A stretch of DNA of 5,879 bases from CAMYLR01 sp039588915 (GTDB lineage Bacteria; Gemmatimonadota; Gemmatimonadetes; JACCXV01; JAHWKZ01): NCBI GenBank assembly GCA_039588915.1, contig JBDGYV010000087.1:1-5879 (forward strand), given 5' to 3'. Under the pieces are notes generated by a model, which did no database searches, was not told the DNA's origin, and worked only from the letters and a program-made list of their open reading frames with translations. Positions 5,843 through 5,879 of the stretch are shown here, in pieces (the stretch's first letter is position 1; each line of letters opens with the position of its first letter). The position numbers were made by a program, and so were the translations under genes.

Positions 5843-5879
5843 GAGCCTTGATCTCGAACGGGTTGGCCGGTCTACTCCG
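5843..5879. other. Window-edge sequence with no supported gene
   Basis: Only 37 bp lie to the right of the hairpin. A minus-strand TAG at 5874-5872 could be the stop of an upstream gene ending about 29 nt before the hairpin, but too little is visible to call a reading frame. A 'GTTCGAGATC' string on the minus strand resembles a tRNA T-loop, but the flanking bases do not form a T-stem. Confidence 0.3.

Noticed and set aside
5843..5870. tRNA 3' part suggested by GTTCGAGATC on the minus strand
   Set aside because: The bases on either side do not pair as a T-stem, and no acceptor stem or CCA is visible.

Overview
All the protein-coding content I can support reads on the minus strand. It consists of a four-gene cluster for exported envelope proteins (5692 down to 2086) followed by the first about 657 codons of a large cytoplasmic signalling protein (1973 down to 1, running off the left edge). 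The window looks like chromosomal DNA of a moderately high-GC, diderm, free-living bacterium. Two lipoprotein signal peptides whose +2 residue is not Asp suggest an outer membrane. The style of the secreted proteins recalls Gemmatimonadota, Acidobacteriota or related environmental lineages: a FecR-like protein, a DUF4097-like repeat lipoprotein, and a glycine-hairpin protein with a 'GRFVGLSADSLEF' module. The phylum is an inference from protein style, not from a marker gene.

From right to left (direction of transcription): 5843-5879 is non-coding or the edge of an upstream gene. 5811-5842 is a perfect 14-bp hairpin that probably ends an upstream minus-strand transcript. 5693-5810 is the leader of the cluster, with a TATAAA element and a GAGGG ribosome binding site. 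Next come a signal-peptide-bearing FecR-like protein with a C-terminal glycine-rich membrane segment (GTG start, 5692-4790), a 402-residue lipoprotein joined to it by an ATGA stop/start overlap (4793-3585), an 80-bp gap, a 275-residue DUF4097-like lipoprotein with a ladder of Asn-Gly repeats (3504-2677), and, 3 nt later, a 195-residue exported protein with a glycine-rich membrane hairpin (2673-2086). After 112 bp comes the class III nucleotide cyclase fused to a STAND/NB-ARC-type ATPase (1973 to beyond base 1).

How the genes may work together is inference. The first four products should all be in the periplasm or outer membrane and are tightly spaced, so they probably form one transcription unit concerned with the cell envelope or surface. 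No sigma factor, anti-sigma factor or TonB receptor is visible beside the FecR-like gene. The cyclase-ATPase is a cytoplasmic signal integrator and is probably a separate unit. Its catalytic site keeps both metal-binding Asp residues, the purine-selecting Lys/Asp pair and the transition-state Arg, but has Ser where the transition-state Asn is expected.

No RNA gene, CRISPR array, insertion sequence, prophage or origin was seen. The numerous plus-strand open frames are antisense shadows of these five genes.
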